Source: Staphylotrichum longicolle
Taxonomy: Eukaryota; Ascomycota; Sordariomycetes; Sordariales; Chaetomiaceae
Length of the DNA: 64,000 nucleotides
Assembly: GCA_019096155.1 (NCBI GenBank)
Contig: JAHCVI010000001.1
Location: 8,060,001 to 8,124,000, forward strand
Reading direction: 5' to 3'
Positions 20,606 to 33,197 of the stretch are shown piece by piece. Each line of letters starts with the position of its first letter. Within the stretch, counting starts at the first letter, position 1. The notes under the pieces are model-generated. The model searched no databases and had not been told where the DNA came from. It saw only the letters and a program-made list of their open reading frames with translations. Made by a program: the position numbers and the translations under genes.

Positions 20606-21026
20606 GACGACAACGCAGAGAGGGCGGAGAGTGAGGCCGGATCTTGTATTGTGGTGGCGACGCCCTGGGGTCGGCAAGCAACTGGGGCCAGCAGAGGGAA
20701 GGGGTGACGGGGAGAGGATTGAGCAAGCATTAGCGATGGCGTTCCGGAACTGGAAAATGGATGCAAACCCGTTGTTGTGGGATATCTGCCTGGGGTTCAA
20801 TTACCGAACGGAAAGAGGGATTCAAAGATATCGAGATGGGGACGGCAAAGGCAACCGCCCCTACATACCCATCACTACTGGGACGACGGACGTTGGGGAA
20901 GGATATATCCATTGTTAGATAATAAAGTTGCTTTTCATCATCCATGGATAGCACTCCTCGCCTGCTGTAATCACAAAACACCACCGCCTCCACTGCCACC
21001 TAATTCTAAGGCACCTTTTTTCCGAA
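20606..21026. terminator. Convergent 3' ends of the TAF3-like and GH15 genes
   Basis: The 421 bases between opposing stop codons hold both 3' UTRs. An AATAAA-like element (TAATAAAG, near 20919-20926) is on the plus strand. No gene is seen. Confidence 0.5.
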
Positions 21027-23315
21027 TCAGGCCCTCTCCTTGTTGCACTCGCTCACGCGGTCCAAATTGAAGGCCGCGCTGATCAGGGCCAGATGGCTGA
21101 AGGCCTGCGGCGTGTTGCCCAGCTGCTCGCCGCTGCGCGAGATCTCCTCGGAGAACATCATCAGGTGATTCGAGAAGCTGAGCATGTTCTCAAACAGGTT
21201 GATGGCGCGCGGCAGGTATCTGGGCTCGTAGACGGACGCGCGCGTCATGGCCTCGACCAGCCAGAACGTGCACATGCTGAAGGCGCCCTCGCGGCCGCCG
21301 ACACCTTTTGGGTTGGAAATCAGCACCAGTACCTTAATGCGAATTTTGTTGGGTATCAGTAGTAGCTTACCGTCTTCCGACAGCTCCGTGTTGTATCTGT
21401 ACACCAGCCCCGTGCTGGTCAGCCCGCCCTTCTCGGGCGGCAGCATGATGCGGTCCATGGTGTTCAGGAACCGCGGGTCGTTGGGGGCAATGAAAAAGAC
21501 CAGCGGGGCGATGAGGATCGACGAGTCGAGCATCGTCTGGCTCTCGTAGCTCTGGATGAAGCACTTCATGTCCTTGTTGTACCCCTTCACCATGATCTCC
21601 TCGTACAGGCTGTCCCTCGCGGCCAGCCAGTTGGCCCGGTTCGGGCAGGGAAAATTGCGCTTCTCCGACAGCCGCAGGCCGCGGTCAAAGGCCACCCACA
21701 GCATGATCTTGGAGTAGGTGAAGTTCTGCTTGTTGTTGCGCACCTCCCAGATGGACATGTCGGGCTGGTGCAGGATGGTGAGCACGTAGTCGAGCATGTT
21801 CCGCACGGTGCACCACAGGTCCCAGTGGATGGGCTTGCCGTACTTGTTGTACAGGTAGATGGCGTCCATGAGCTCGCCGTAGATGTCGAACTGCTGGTGG
21901 AAGGCGGCGCCGTTGCCGATGCGCACGGGCTTGCTGCCGCGGTACCCGTCCAGGTGCGTCAGCTCGCGCTCGGGGATGTCGGTCTCGCCACGGATGGTGA
22001 ACATGATGGGCAGCCCGCCGTCGGCGACGCGCGACTTGAGGAAGCGCTCGCTGATGAACTCCATGTACGCATCGGCCTCCTCGGTGAAACCCAGGCGGAG
22101 CAGGATGTAGATGGTGAAGCTAGAGTCGCGGACCCACGAGAAGCGGTAGTCCCAGTTGCTTGATCTACACATTAGTCGTCGTCGTTAGAATGGGATGGGC
22201 CGAGGGACAAAAGAAAACCTCACCGGACACCCCCAATGTCTTCAGGGATGGAAAAGGTCGGGGCGGCGATGATGGCACCGGTTGGCTCGTACGTCATGAG
22301 CTTCAGAATCATCAAACTCCGCGAGACGACCTCGCGCCAGCGGCCCTTGTACTTGCTCCGGGAGATCCAGTTGTACCAGTACGCCTGGGTATCGTGCTGC
22401 TGGGTGTCAAGGATCGTGCTGTTGATGATCTCCGTGACGTGGTTCTCGCTGTCGTTGCGGAGAACAAAAGACACCGCCTGACCCTCGCGGATGTTGATGC
22501 TGGCGATGATGCCTTCGCCGAGCATGCCTGGCTTCTTGACCTTCTTGAAGCAGACGCCGGGCCAGCTGTCCTCGCTGTCCTCGCCACGGTCCATGCTGAC
22601 GTCAAGCTGGAGCTGGACGTTCTTGCTGCGGAAGGTGGCCGTCTTGCTCTGTGGGCAGTGAGGGATGGCATTCTCCTGCAGGATGGTGGTGGTGTGTGGC
22701 TCTGTGGCATAATCAAAGGCGGGGAAGAGCTCAACCTCTGAACCAGCCTGTCAGCACTGGCTAGTCTTTCTTGTCGAAAAGGAGGACTGACCGAGTTCAA
22801 GACTGCCCCGGATGCACTCGACTCGACGGACCAGCCATTGCTTGAGCTCCTCCTGGACACTCGTCATCTCCCGGTAGGCGCTCTGTTTGGGCCCCTTGAA
22901 GACGACCTTGGCGTTCTTTGGCCGGGGGAAGAAGTCGACAATATCAACGACTCCATCCTCGTGGATGTAACGAGTCTGCAGGATGTTGGACGACGGGAGA
23001 TACTGCTGCTTGGTGGTGCAGCTGAGATGGGGAGCCGGGTGGATGCTGAAGTAACCCCCCTTGTCCTTGTCCAGGAGACGGCAGAAGATGGAGGGCGAGT
23101 CGAACTCGGGCCTGCGGACACGTTAGGATCTCGGCGTGGCTGGCCCGAGAGCCATCAGTCGCAACTCACCAACACATGAAATCAACGCTGCCGTCCATGC
23201 CCACGAGGGCACACGTCCTCATGTTGCCAATCAAGCCATAGTTCTCAATGGGAAGATAGCCGGCGCCGTGCATGCGCGTCTGGCTCTCGTTCAGGGTTGG
23301 GCACGGTCCAGTCAT
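21027..23315 (-). CDS. Glycoside hydrolase family 15 protein (trehalase/glucoamylase-like, intracellular type)
   Basis: GH15 enzymes hydrolyse alpha-glucosidic bonds (glucoamylase, or trehalase in bacterial relatives); the substrate here is not determined by sequence. Five exons: 23315-23170, 23111-22792, 22737-22224, 22164-21371 and 21304-21027, all with canonical junctions, giving 683 aa. Residues about 1-285 form the beta-rich N-terminal domain (start GYLPIENYGLIGNMRT, then MDGSVDFMCWPEFDSPSIF). The GH15 catalytic (alpha/alpha)6 domain follows, with RSSNWDYRFSWVRDSSFT, DGGLPIMFTIRGE and the late block GNTPQAFSHLALISAA. No signal peptide is present, so it is probably cytosolic, unlike secreted glucoamylases. 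Intron 3 interrupts just before the NWDYRFSW motif. Confidence 0.9.
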
Positions 23316-24936
23316 GGTGAGAACTGAGGCGGCCCTCAAGTGTTTTCGGTGAGTGATGTAGAGCAGTACAAGACTGCAGTTTGGTTATCGTGGTGTTGGG
23401 ATGAACACGAGGTGAGGCGGACGGCTGGGTTGGACACCCAAACCTGACAGTGAACTGGCACTGGCAAGAAGACCGACGGGATGATACTGTGGGAACAAAG
23501 GAAGGGTTGGTCAAGGAGATCGCGTAAAAATCTTGGTTCTTGGGTGGGACTTGAGCAGTGGTTTATACCGAACAAACAACAACTTGAAGTAGCATCCAAT
23601 TGCTTCTCCAAACGAGGGAACGAGGGAACGAGCGATCGAGGCCGCATCACCCCGCATTCTCATCTCAGCTTCGCCATCTCTGAATGCTTCGATCCAGGGT
23701 CCTGCGGGATGCATGAAGCAGACACCTGAGTCAGCACACGCCCGCATGCTGAATCCGTGCTCAGTGCGGGCTCCAGGTTGGTTGGTGACGTATGTGGAAG
23801 TGGTGGAAGTGGAGGGCGGGGAACTGCCCAGCCATGACGCAGATTGGGCTCCAGCTCGCTGCTGTTGAGCACTTGCTTCTTAAGCCCTGACGGACTCCTG
23901 AGTAATCCCGGCGCGGGCCTTGCAGACGACGGGACCAGGGCTGTCGGGGAAGGGAGCGGTGACACCCAGTCGGGAATCGGACTGCAAGATTCGCTTTCCC
24001 GATCTTTCGTCGTTTTACAGATCTGTGCCCTGAAAGCACTGCCGAGGGATGAATGTTTTGCTGAGGTAAATCAATTTTATTGTTTGGCTGGATCTCTTGG
24101 CAAGATCCAACCCGACGGACACAGCAACTCACAGAATGCCGCAGGCTGGACACTGTGCTTCCGACGTGCATTTTCTGCTGCCTGAAGTCCTTGTGCAGTA
24201 ATCCAAACTGCAGAGGACATAAACTGCCTAGTATACAAGGTAAGTTGAGCAATGACATCCGATACAGAGGTCGAGTTCCCGTCCCAGACATCGGCTCCAG
24301 ATTAGCTGGAGTCTGGCCCGGTTTGGCTCAGTGTGGGGTTTCCCTGAAGCAGGAAGAGCACGCATGACTTGGCGGCAGGACGAAAGTCATCAGGTACACT
24401 AACTTCCATGGTTGTTGGAGAAGCTGACGGGGACTCGAAGCCTTGTTGCCATTTGGGATGAAGTTTTGCTATCAGCCATAGTTAGTTTCTGGCTGAAACG
24501 CAGTGAGGATTGGAGGCTTGCGGTTGAACCCAACCTCAATGCTGTTTCACATGGCTGATGTGAAGTGTTTGCCCGTGTGCTCTCTGGTTTCCGGAACGGG
24601 GCGTCGGGACACAGCGAGCCCGACACAGCGTTAGGTGATGTCGCTGGCTCTGGGTCGTTAGCGTCTTCCAGGTTCAGGTAGCGTCTTGGCGAATCTGCCC
24701 CTGCAGCGCACTTCAGCCGGCCCCCAGCTGGCCCGGAGTCGAGACTGAACCAGGGCCCCGGTCATCCGACCTCCAGAGACCAATCCAATCGCGTCTCGTG
24801 CCTCCAAACACTCCACCCGCTCATCTGCCTTTTCCTGGGATGCCACCAGCGACCGGCTTGACCTTGCCGAGGGGCGCCTCCGACGAATGAATGTGCAATT
24901 GGACCACGATGAGTCCAGCGAGGCCTCTTCTAAACC
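23316..24936. promoter_or_regulatory. Divergent intergenic region, GH15 (-) and transporter (+)
   Basis: The 1.6-kb gap holds both promoters. A short GGGAACGA direct repeat occurs near 23614-23632. Open frames here are short and unconvincing. No RNA gene is seen. Confidence 0.5.
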
Positions 24937-26947
24937 ATGCCAACCGCTTTCCCATCCAACGTCCCAGATCCCGATCCTCCTCCTTCGCCCGACAGACCCG
25001 ACGCCCAGCTCGAACCTGCCCGCCCCAAAGACCACGTTTCCCGCTCGCTTAGCATCTCGACGTCGGCACACGCGACAGCAGTCACCAGCGGAGCCGACGC
25101 TTCCCCAGTCTCCGCCGCACTGGTCGCCGAACCCTGGACAAGCGCTAATTCCCCGTCCTCCAGCGTGGGCCTGGGCCTCAACGACATCGAGATGGACTCG
25201 GTGACGCCCTCGGGCCACCGCCGCCGCAGGAGCAGCCTCATCAATCCCGCCAACCCTTCAAACAGCCGCCACCGCTCCCCACGAGCGAGGTCGGTGTCGA
25301 CGCGGCGCCCCGCGAATGGGGACGACGAGGACAAGATCGTCGAAGAGAGCAGCGACGCAGAGTCTCTACGGCCGGGTGAGGTGGACGAGGACGACCTGAC
25401 GGACGAAGACCTCCACGATGACGAGGAGGCCGGTCTGACAGGCAAAGACAGGCGGAGGAAGAGGCGAAAGAGGAGGAGAAACCAGTTGCTCGACCAGCGG
25501 GTAGCCAGGGACGACGGCATCTCTGCCGAGGAGAAACAAGAGGCAGACCGCAACGTCGCGAGGAGCCTGATCATCAATGGTGTCCTGATCGGGCTCTGGT
25601 ATTTTTTCTCGTTATTGATATCCTTGGTATGGACGCCATTCAACTTCCCTCAATCCTGGTGTTTTCGAGCAACCTGCTAACCTCGTTGCTCAGTACAACA
25701 AATGGATGTTCTCACCCGACAAACTCAACTTCCGCTTCCCTATGTTTACCACTGCAATGCACTTCCTCGTGCAATTTTCCCTAGCATCATTGATCTTACT
25801 TTTCGTACCCTCGCTGCGGCCGAGGAACTCACACAGGTCCGACTTGGGCCAGTCAAGGCATGAGCCAGAGCCTGAACGGCCCATCATGACCAAGATGTTT
25901 TATCTCACCCGCATCGGGCCATGCGGTGTCGCAACGGGTCTGGACATCGGCTTGGGCAACACCTCGCTCCAGTTCATCACCCTAACTTTCTACAGTAAGC
26001 TCAGTTCCCGCCCAACCCATGCGATCCATCCTGGCCTGACACCTGCTCCCAGCAATGTGTAAATCCTCCTCCCTCGCCTTTGTCCTGCTCTTCGCCTTTC
26101 TGTTCCGCCTCGAGGTTCCTACTTGGAAGCTCGTCGCCATCATTGCCACCATGACCCTCGGCGTCGTCATGATGGTTGCCGGTGAAGTCGAGTTCAAGCT
26201 CGGCGGCTTTGTCCTGGTCATCGCCGCCGCTTTCTTCTCGGGCTTCCGCTGGGGGCTCACCCAGATTCTCCTCCTCCGCCACCCGGCCACCTCCAACCCC
26301 TTCTCCAGCATTCTCTTCCTCGCGCCTGTGATGTTCCTCACCCTCATCTCCATCGCCATCCCCGTCGAAGGCGGCCGCGCGCTGCTCGCGGGCCTCGAGA
26401 CCATCGCCGAGACCAAGGGCGTACTGGGCGCCGCGCTCATCATCCTCTTCCCCGGCGTCATCGCGTTCCTGATGACGGCGTCCGAGTTCGCGCTGCTGCA
26501 GCGCACCTCGGTCGTGACGCTCTCGATCGCCGGCATCTTCAAGGAGGCCGTCACCATCTCGCCGCCGCCGCCGTGTTCGGCGACACCATGACGCCCGTCA
26601 ACATCGTCGGGCTCGTCGTCACGCTCGCCGCCATCGCCGCGTACAACTGGATCAAAATTGCCAAGATGCGCCGCGAGGCGCAGACGGACGTGCACCGGGG
26701 CACCTCTGAGGAGGACGAGGAGCAGCAGCCTTCTTCGTTTGCGCAGAGCGGGAGCGGGAGTGATAGGGATGACGACCACCACCACGGGGGAGGAGCGGGG
26801 CTGTTGAGGCGGAGCGTGGACGGGGGCACCACCAACGATCAGGTGCTGTTTACCGCTGACGGCGGGGATGTGGTTGCCGGGCCGGGGCCGGCGCTGTCCG
26901 CAACAAAGAGTGATGGGCAGGTGCCGAGGGATGGGAGGACGGACTGA
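24937..26947 (+). CDS. SLC35/triose-phosphate-translocator family transporter, one-base frame break
   Basis: Members of the DMT/TPT family (closest in feel to SLC35C2) exchange nucleotide sugars or phosphorylated metabolites across Golgi/ER membranes. Exons: 24937-25626, 25694-25994 and 26053-26947, joined through a GTATGG donor and CTAAC branch site, then a GTAAGC donor. About 210 hydrophilic, acidic and basic residues precede the first membrane span (IINGVLIGLWYFFSLLISL). About ten spans follow, with family motifs KWMFSPDKLNFRFPMFTTAMHF, DIGLGNTSLQFITLTFYTM and GFRWGLTQILL. At about 26551-26560, in a CCG repeat, the frame breaks: the expected end of the last helix (VFGDTMTPVNIVGL, AYNWIKI) continues one frame back. 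One missing base would give about 628 aa. No GT-AG intron explains it. Confidence 0.88.
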
Positions 26948-27445
26948 AGAGGAGAAAGACTTGCATTACAGGAGTTGGGCCTGTCTGTGTTTAAAGTGGC
27001 ATCAACATCTCATTCTGATACCCATGTAACCTGAGTATGTCTGTTATTTTTTTTCTTTTTTTGGTTTCCTTATGTTCTAAGTTTTAGCATTATACTTGCG
27101 AGGCTGAGAGGTGGTTGGTGGGAGAGGAGGGGATACCAATTAGGGGCATCGCAAAGGGATGGGAATTGGGCAACAGAACAGGCATTGCATTATTAAAGCG
27201 TTTCTCATTGATGTCGGGTGGCATCTATCTAAAAGACAAGCCCATCCTGGTCCTCAACCCAACTCCAGTTCTGTAGAAACTACTTAAACCAATCCTGCTT
27301 CGGAACCCCCCCCATAGTCAACATGCCTCCCAACGCACACCGTGCAGTCTCAGATCTCGAGCATGTCGTTGAATCAACGTGCTTGTTCCTGTCGTGATGA
27401 TTCCATCTCTCTCCTGCCCACCACGCTTGAGCCACCAGATGACGC
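26948..27445. terminator. Convergent 3' ends of transporter and RBM42-like genes
   Basis: Between opposing stop codons there is a T-rich tract near 27046-27063, likely part of a 3' end. Nothing else recognisable is present. Confidence 0.45.
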
Positions 27446-28555
27446 TCAACCCAGCAGCTTCAGCCCGCCCTTGGTCTTCTGTCCCGGCTTCGTGATCCCT
27501 GCGCCCCCCACCGGGCCAAGATGCGGCTCGTAGGCAGCGGCACCGTCCGCCCCGGCCCCCATGCCGCTCCCGCTCTTGTTCCCGCCGCCCTTCTTGTGGT
27601 TCTTGCCCTTGCGGTCCTCCTTGACCACGGCGGGCTTGACCTCGGTCTTGGCCTTGCGCACCACCACGGGGTGGCTCTGGATGTACTTGCCGTTCATCTC
27701 CTTGGCGGCCTGGAAGAAGTCCTCGGGGTCGCTGAAGCTGACGAAGCCGAACCCCTTGCTCTTGCTCGTGCGCTTGTCGCGGACCACCTTGGCCTTTTGC
27801 ACGCTCTTCCACCGCGCAAACGCCTTGAGCAGCGACTCGTCGGTCGTCTCGCCCGCGAGGTTGCCGACGAAGAGGCGCAGGTGGGCCGGGTCCCACTCGA
27901 GGAGGGAGTCGTCTTGCCACTTCTTGCCGCCGCCCTCGCGGTAGACCGTCTTTTTCTTGTCGTGGGCGTCGCCGGTGTCGACTGCCTCTGCCGATGAGGC
28001 CTGCGCGCCGGTGGTTGGGGTGCTGGTGCCCGTGCGACCGCCGACGCCGGCGGTTAGCTTGTTGGCCGGGTCGTTGGGGTCTTTGGGCATGTACGCGCTC
28101 TGCCACTGGGCTATTTGCGCTGCCATCTCGGGATCGTAGTCGGCTCCCGCAGCGTCGGGCGCTGGGAACGGGTTCCGGATCTGGGGCGGCGTCGAGTAGT
28201 TGCCGGCCGCTGGGGCACCATAGTAGGACGGCTGCTGGGCGTAATTCTGCGACGTGTAGTTGTATGCTGCGGTTTGGCCGTAGCCTCCGCGGTTCGCACC
28301 TATGGCGGAGGCCGAAGGGTTACCCGCGTAGGGAGACGCAGCAGGAGGCGCGCCATAGCTTGCGGGTGTCGCCGCCGGTCTGTAGCCGGGGTATGACGGC
28401 GCGGGTGCTGTGTAGCCGGGTGCGGCGCCAGCGGCTGCGGCTGCTTGTGCCGGAATAAAAGCAGGCTTGAAGCCCGGGACCTTGCTGGCGGGCGGGCGCG
28501 GCGGGAGCGATGGATGCGAGGGCTTCGAGACACCTGGAGGACCCGGGTACGACAT
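27446..28555 (-). CDS. RBM42-like RRM protein
   Basis: RBM42-type proteins carry one C-terminal RRM and are linked to splicing and mRNP regulation. Single exon, 369 aa from the ATG at 28555; the frame extends further upstream but the MSYPGPPGVSKPSHPSLPPR start is the typical fungal one. Residues 1-150 are Pro/Ala/Tyr-rich, low complexity. A PEMAAQIAQWQSAYMPKDPNDPANK block lies at about 152-178. The RRM spans about 222-300, with RNP2 LRLFVGNL and RNP1 SKGFGFVSFSD. A Lys-rich linker and a C-terminal EPHLGPVGGAGITKPGQKTKGGLKLLG signature end the protein. Confidence 0.9.
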   Translation of the reverse strand: MSYPGPPGVSKPSHPSLPPRPPASKVPGFKPAFIPAQAAAAAGAAPGYTAPAPSYPGYRPAATPASYGAPPAASPYAGNPSASAIGANRGGYGQTAAYNYTSQNYAQQPSYYGAPAAGNYSTPPQIRNPFPAPDAAGADYDPEMAAQIAQWQSAYMPKDPNDPANKLTAGVGGRTGTSTPTTGAQASSAEAVDTGDAHDKKKTVYREGGGKKWQDDSLLEWDPAHLRLFVGNLAGETTDESLLKAFARWKSVQKAKVVRDKRTSKSKGFGFVSFSDPEDFFQAAKEMNGKYIQSHPVVVRKAKTEVKPAVVKEDRKGKNHKKGGGNKSGSGMGAGADGAAAYEPHLGPVGGAGITKPGQKTKGGLKLLG

Positions 28556-30701
28556 GATGAATTTCTTGCGCCCGACAGGGGATTTGTGAAATCGCAGAAT
28601 TGCGCTTGCAGTTGTCACGTACCTGTGGGCCCAGTCCGGCAACGGCTATGCTCCTGCAACCTTTCAACCGAGTTGTCTGGCTCACGGAAAAGTTGCGAAG
28701 GACACGACGATGCCGTAAGGTTTGGTGACGCGCGCTTGTTGATTCCAGTCGGTATTCGGGAAGAATGGCCTGCGCCTGCGGCGGAGTGGCCAAGCAGGGC
28801 CAAGACTGTGGCTCAGCTGTGTGGCTAGGTGGATTCAAGGCTGAAAAGATGTGGCATGGGTGACGCTGGCTCAGACTGGCTCCCCCTTTGGTCTTGTGTG
28901 CTGAGCTTGCTGACTTAATCAAACCGAATCAACAATGGAATCTTTGCGATCGCTGCAAATTACGTCACTGAATCCTCAGACGTCCTTCCAAACACGAATT
29001 CCACTTCAAAAGCAGCATGCAGAGAAGCATCTCGGCGTGGTCCTCGTTTCACCGTTGCGGATTGCGGGATCGATCATCTCGTGGCTCAGGTTGTCTTACT
29101 GTGCGGTCCTGTCATGCCGACACAAAGCAACACCCGGACCGTTTTGATAGCAAAGCGCACAGTCGGTCCCAGTTCCTGCGGATGCGTCATGCAGGGTGGG
29201 ATGCCCCCCAACCTCCAACCCAATGGAGGGGCAATGGACCCCTCCTCCAGGCCTTGGCTCAACATTTCCAGACAGCGGAATCGGGGGCGGACAACAATCG
29301 GAGGTTGAGAATTTGTCGCCTCACCCCTACCAGAGCCCAAGATTCTCCCATTGGCCGGCTGAAAGAGCCTGAACTCATTAGCCCCAGATGCGATGGCTCA
29401 ACTGCGGGAATTTGGGTAAGCAATTGTGTAAGCCTTGCACTGCGGCGTCCCTCTTTGGTGGGGTAATCAACTCCGTGGAAGTTTCGGACAGTGGGGGGCA
29501 CATCACCCAGAACTCCGACACCCTCGTGGCGCACATCGGACACGACAGTTGGGGTTCCAAGTTTGCGTTACGCGGGGCGGGTTCTGGCTCGCCAACCACG
29601 TTCGCAACTCCGATGTATCCGCGGAGACGGCCAGGTGGAAGGGCCGAATGTCTAGATATAAATCCAGCGGAGAAGCACAAGGAGATAAACAAAGCCCAGG
29701 GGGCCGACTTGTCGCTCAATCTCGATAACAGACAATTCCGTCGCGGTGGTGTAGCTAATGTAGGTAGCTGCCGGAGTTACCACGAACGCAACTGTTGATG
29801 TTGCTGGTGGCGCTCTGGACGTCGGGGATAGGTGGCAGCTTGGAGGCCGCATTGTTGTCGGCGACCCGCCCGCCTGTGCCGTGCTCCGTGGGCGGCGTCG
29901 GCGTTTCGAAACCAACAGATCCCCAATCCGATGCACTTGGTGTCAGACTATGGCAAAAATAGTGCCATTATGTGCCTGTCCGTTCCCTCAACAACAGCTC
30001 CGGGAAGAGGGCCAGACGTGCCGCCTTGAGACTGGGGAACGAGCGAAACTCTTGGCGGCATACCCGCAGCTTCAGACAAGGCCCGGTTGCCAAAACAACG
30101 GCTATTCTGGGATACCCCGTACTGTTTCCAGGTTCTCATGACAATGGAACTCACGGCCAGGTCAAGCAGTGGGCATCAAGGCCCCGGCTGCTGCCAGCAC
30201 AGCTCCTGGTGTTCGGACGAGTCGGCGAGGGACAATGAATCAGGAACGCTGTTGTCAAACACGAGCGAGGCGTGCTGAGTGTGGCATAAAAGTGAATTGG
30301 ACCAAGGACTGGGAACAAAGCCCGATAAGTAACTCGAGTCGTTTCGTAACTGGAAAGGAAGGTCGGACGCCTGAGTAAGCCCCGCGGCAATTACCCGTGG
30401 GCGGCCCAGGTCTGGAGGGGACGAGGGGTGGCTCCTCCCAGTGGCTGCTGTCACTTTAGCTCTCCCGCGATTGACCCCTCCGACATCGAAGCTGCTGGGC
30501 TCGCTTCCCTTTTAAAAGTTTCGTCATTCACTTTCCCACCACGGTTCCATTTCTTCCTCCTCCTTCCACTTCCCCCATTGACAGCCCCGGTTGAGGATTT
30601 TGCATTCCAACACCACAAACTTTCTGGCCCGTCGAGCTCTCGCAAGCAGAGAAGCTACCCCTCATCAACCACTCGACGACTTCTCTCAGCAGCACTTCAC
30701 A
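28556..30701. promoter_or_regulatory. Divergent 2.1-kb intergenic region, RBM42-like (-) and GND1 (+)
   Basis: It holds both promoters. The 160 bases before 30702 form a strongly pyrimidine-rich leader, typical of highly expressed fungal metabolic genes. A TATA-like GATATAAATC lies near 29652 but is 1 kb from the GND1 start and has no convincing gene behind it. Short frames overlap on both strands with no recognisable content. Confidence 0.5.
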
Positions 30702-32696
30702 ATGTCTGGCGCAGTGTAAGTCCCGCTACCCCACCTCCCCGCCCTCCAGTCGAACCCTCATGCATCCGCGTCTTGGGCCTCGTTGTCCGGACCGTTTGCG
30801 CATCGCGAGCTGTCCGGCGCTGCACCTCGCGCGCGAAGCTCCCCGCGTTCCTGCAATGCGCCCCACGCAGATGAGGCGGGTCCTTCGCGACGACGAGGGG
30901 TCGAAGGGCCCGACTTTTCCTACAATTCCACCTACTGAGTTGCCTCCAGCGCCCGCCTAGCGAACATCAACGTTGGCGGAGCTCTGAAAGCTGGCTCCTC
31001 GTTGCTGCAGTCCCAGAAGAATGCTAACAGTGATGCAAGCGCTGATATCGGCCTCATCGGCCTGGCCGTCATGTAAGTTCGACCCGACCCTCCCGCTCCC
31101 GCTTCCGGAGCTGCAGCCGTGGACAAAAGCTGACAGCGCCGCGCAGGGGTCAGAACCTGATCATGAACATGGCCGACCACGGCTACACCGTCTGCGCGTT
31201 CAACCGCACCGTGTCCAAGGTCGACGCTTTCCTCGCCAACGAGGCCAAGGGCAAGTCCATCGTCGGCGCCCACTCGGTCGAGGAGTTCGTCTCCAAGCTG
31301 AAGCGCCCCCGTCGTGTCATGCTCCTGGTCCAGGCCGGCAAGCCCGTCGACGACTGGATTGAGACCCTGCTGCCCCTCCTTGAGGCTGGCGACATCATCA
31401 TCGACGGCGGCAACTCACACTTCCCCGACTCCAACCGGAGGACGAAGTACCTCGCTGGCAAGGGCATCCGGTTCGTCGGCTCCGGTGTCTCCGGCGGTGA
31501 GGAGGGTGCTCGCTACGGCCCCTCGATGATGCCCGGTGGCTCCGAGGAGGCCTGGCCCCACATCAAGGAGATCTTCCAGAGCATCGCGCCCAAAAGCGAT
31601 GGCGAGGCCTGCTGCGAGTGGGTCGGTGACGAGGGTGCCGGCCACTACGTCAAGATGGTGCACAACGGTATCGAGTACGGTGACATGCAGCTGATCTGCG
31701 AGGTGTGTGGCCCCCTGCGGTCTCGCCAACGGAAACGTGTGACTGACAAACGTGGCACAGGCGTACGACATCATGAAGCGCGGCCTGGGCATGTCCAGCA
31801 AGGAGATCGGCGACGTCTTCACCAAGTGGAACAAGGGCGTCCTGGACTCCTTCCTGATCGAGATCACCCGGGATATCATGTACTTCAACGACGACGATGG
31901 CACCCCTCTCGTCGAGAAGATCCTCGACAAGGCCGGCCAGAAGGGTACCGGCAAGTGGACCGCTGTGAACGCGCTCGACCTGGGCATGCCCGTCACTCTT
32001 ATTGCCGAGGCCGTGCTCGCCCGCTGCCTGTCCGGCATCAAGGAGGAGCGTGTCACCGCCTCGACCAAGCTCGAGTTTGTTGGCCGCGTCAACACGTTCG
32101 AGGGCAACCGGGACCAGTTCCTGGATGATCTCGAGCAGGCTCTCTACGCGTCCAAGATCATCTCGTACGCGCAGGGCTTCATGCTCATGCAGGAGGTATG
32201 TTGACACCCAAGGAATGGTGCTGGGGGGACGAGTGAGCTAACCCCGAGGCAACAGGCCGCCCGCGAGTACAACTGGAAGCTCAACAAGCCCTCGATTGCC
32301 CTCATGTGGCGCGGCGGCTGCATCATCCGCTCCGTCTTCCTCAAGGACATCACGGCGGCTTACCGCAACAACCCCGACCTCCAGAACCTCCTCTTCGACG
32401 ACTTCTTCAACAAGGCCATCCACAAGGCGCAGCCCGGCTGGAGAGACGTTGTTGCCAAGGCCGCCCTGCTCGGCATCCCGACCCCGGCCTTCTCGACGGC
32501 GCTGTCGTGGTTCGACGGCTACCGGACAAAGGACCTGCCTGCCAACCTGCTGCAGGCGCAGCGTGACTACTTCGGTGCCCACACTTTCCGCATCAAGCCC
32601 GAGGCGGCGAACTCGAAGTACCCCGAGGGCAAGGACATCCACGTCAACTGGACCGGGCGGGGTGGCAATGTTTCGGCGTCGACATACCAGGCTTAA
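30702..32696 (+). CDS. GND1: 6-phosphogluconate dehydrogenase, decarboxylating
   Basis: Catalyses NADP+-dependent oxidative decarboxylation of 6-phosphogluconate to ribulose 5-phosphate in the oxidative pentose phosphate pathway. Five exons: 30702-30715, 30950-31072, 31147-31702, 31761-32195 and 32256-32696; total 522 aa. Exon 1 is only 14 bases (MSGA plus two bases). The cofactor fold has GLIGLAVMGQNL, then VCAFNRTVSKVD. The substrate region includes DGGNSHFPDSNRR, GSGVSGGEEGARYGPSMMPGG and KMVHNGIEYGDMQLI. The family signature is ILDKAGQKGTGKWT, and the C-terminal part runs RDYFGAHTFR. About 37 residues precede the nucleotide-binding start, longer than the short N-terminus of most fungal orthologues. 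Confidence 0.95.
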
Positions 32697-33197
32697 ATTG
32701 CAAAGCGGACGAGTAATGATGATGGAAATGCCTTTTGGGTGGACAGCTCACGGACTTTGACGTAGAGTAAAATGGAGATAGAGATACGCCAACGATGAAT
32801 TCATCTTTTCTTGTTTATGCACCTGGAATGTCTCAGAGGTTGAGCAGACACAGTCCCCCCGCGCGCTGGTTCCCAAACTCCCCTCAGGAGAACCTGAACA
32901 GCTGTTGCATGGTGCAAATCACGTGACTGTCTGTGCTGGGGTCAGCAGCCTTGGCACTTGCAAGGTCGCTGGGTTGTGTCAGAGTGCCTGGCGCTGCTCC
33001 CCCATTCGCGAAAAGCGCGACATGCAGCAAACTCCAAAGGCTGGGCTCGCGACAGGACCCCAAATTCATTGCACAGCCCAGGAATTGGCATCCGCTTTGC
33101 TGCCCACACATTAGCCAACCGGGGCCACTTATTGATTGAACCAACACAGGCTTTATCTTGACCTATCATTGAACCGGCGACATCATTACGGGGCAGA
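32697..33197. promoter_or_regulatory. Spacer between GND1 and SSR4
   Basis: It holds the 3' UTR of GND1 and the promoter of SSR4, both plus strand. Nothing else is recognisable. Confidence 0.45.
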
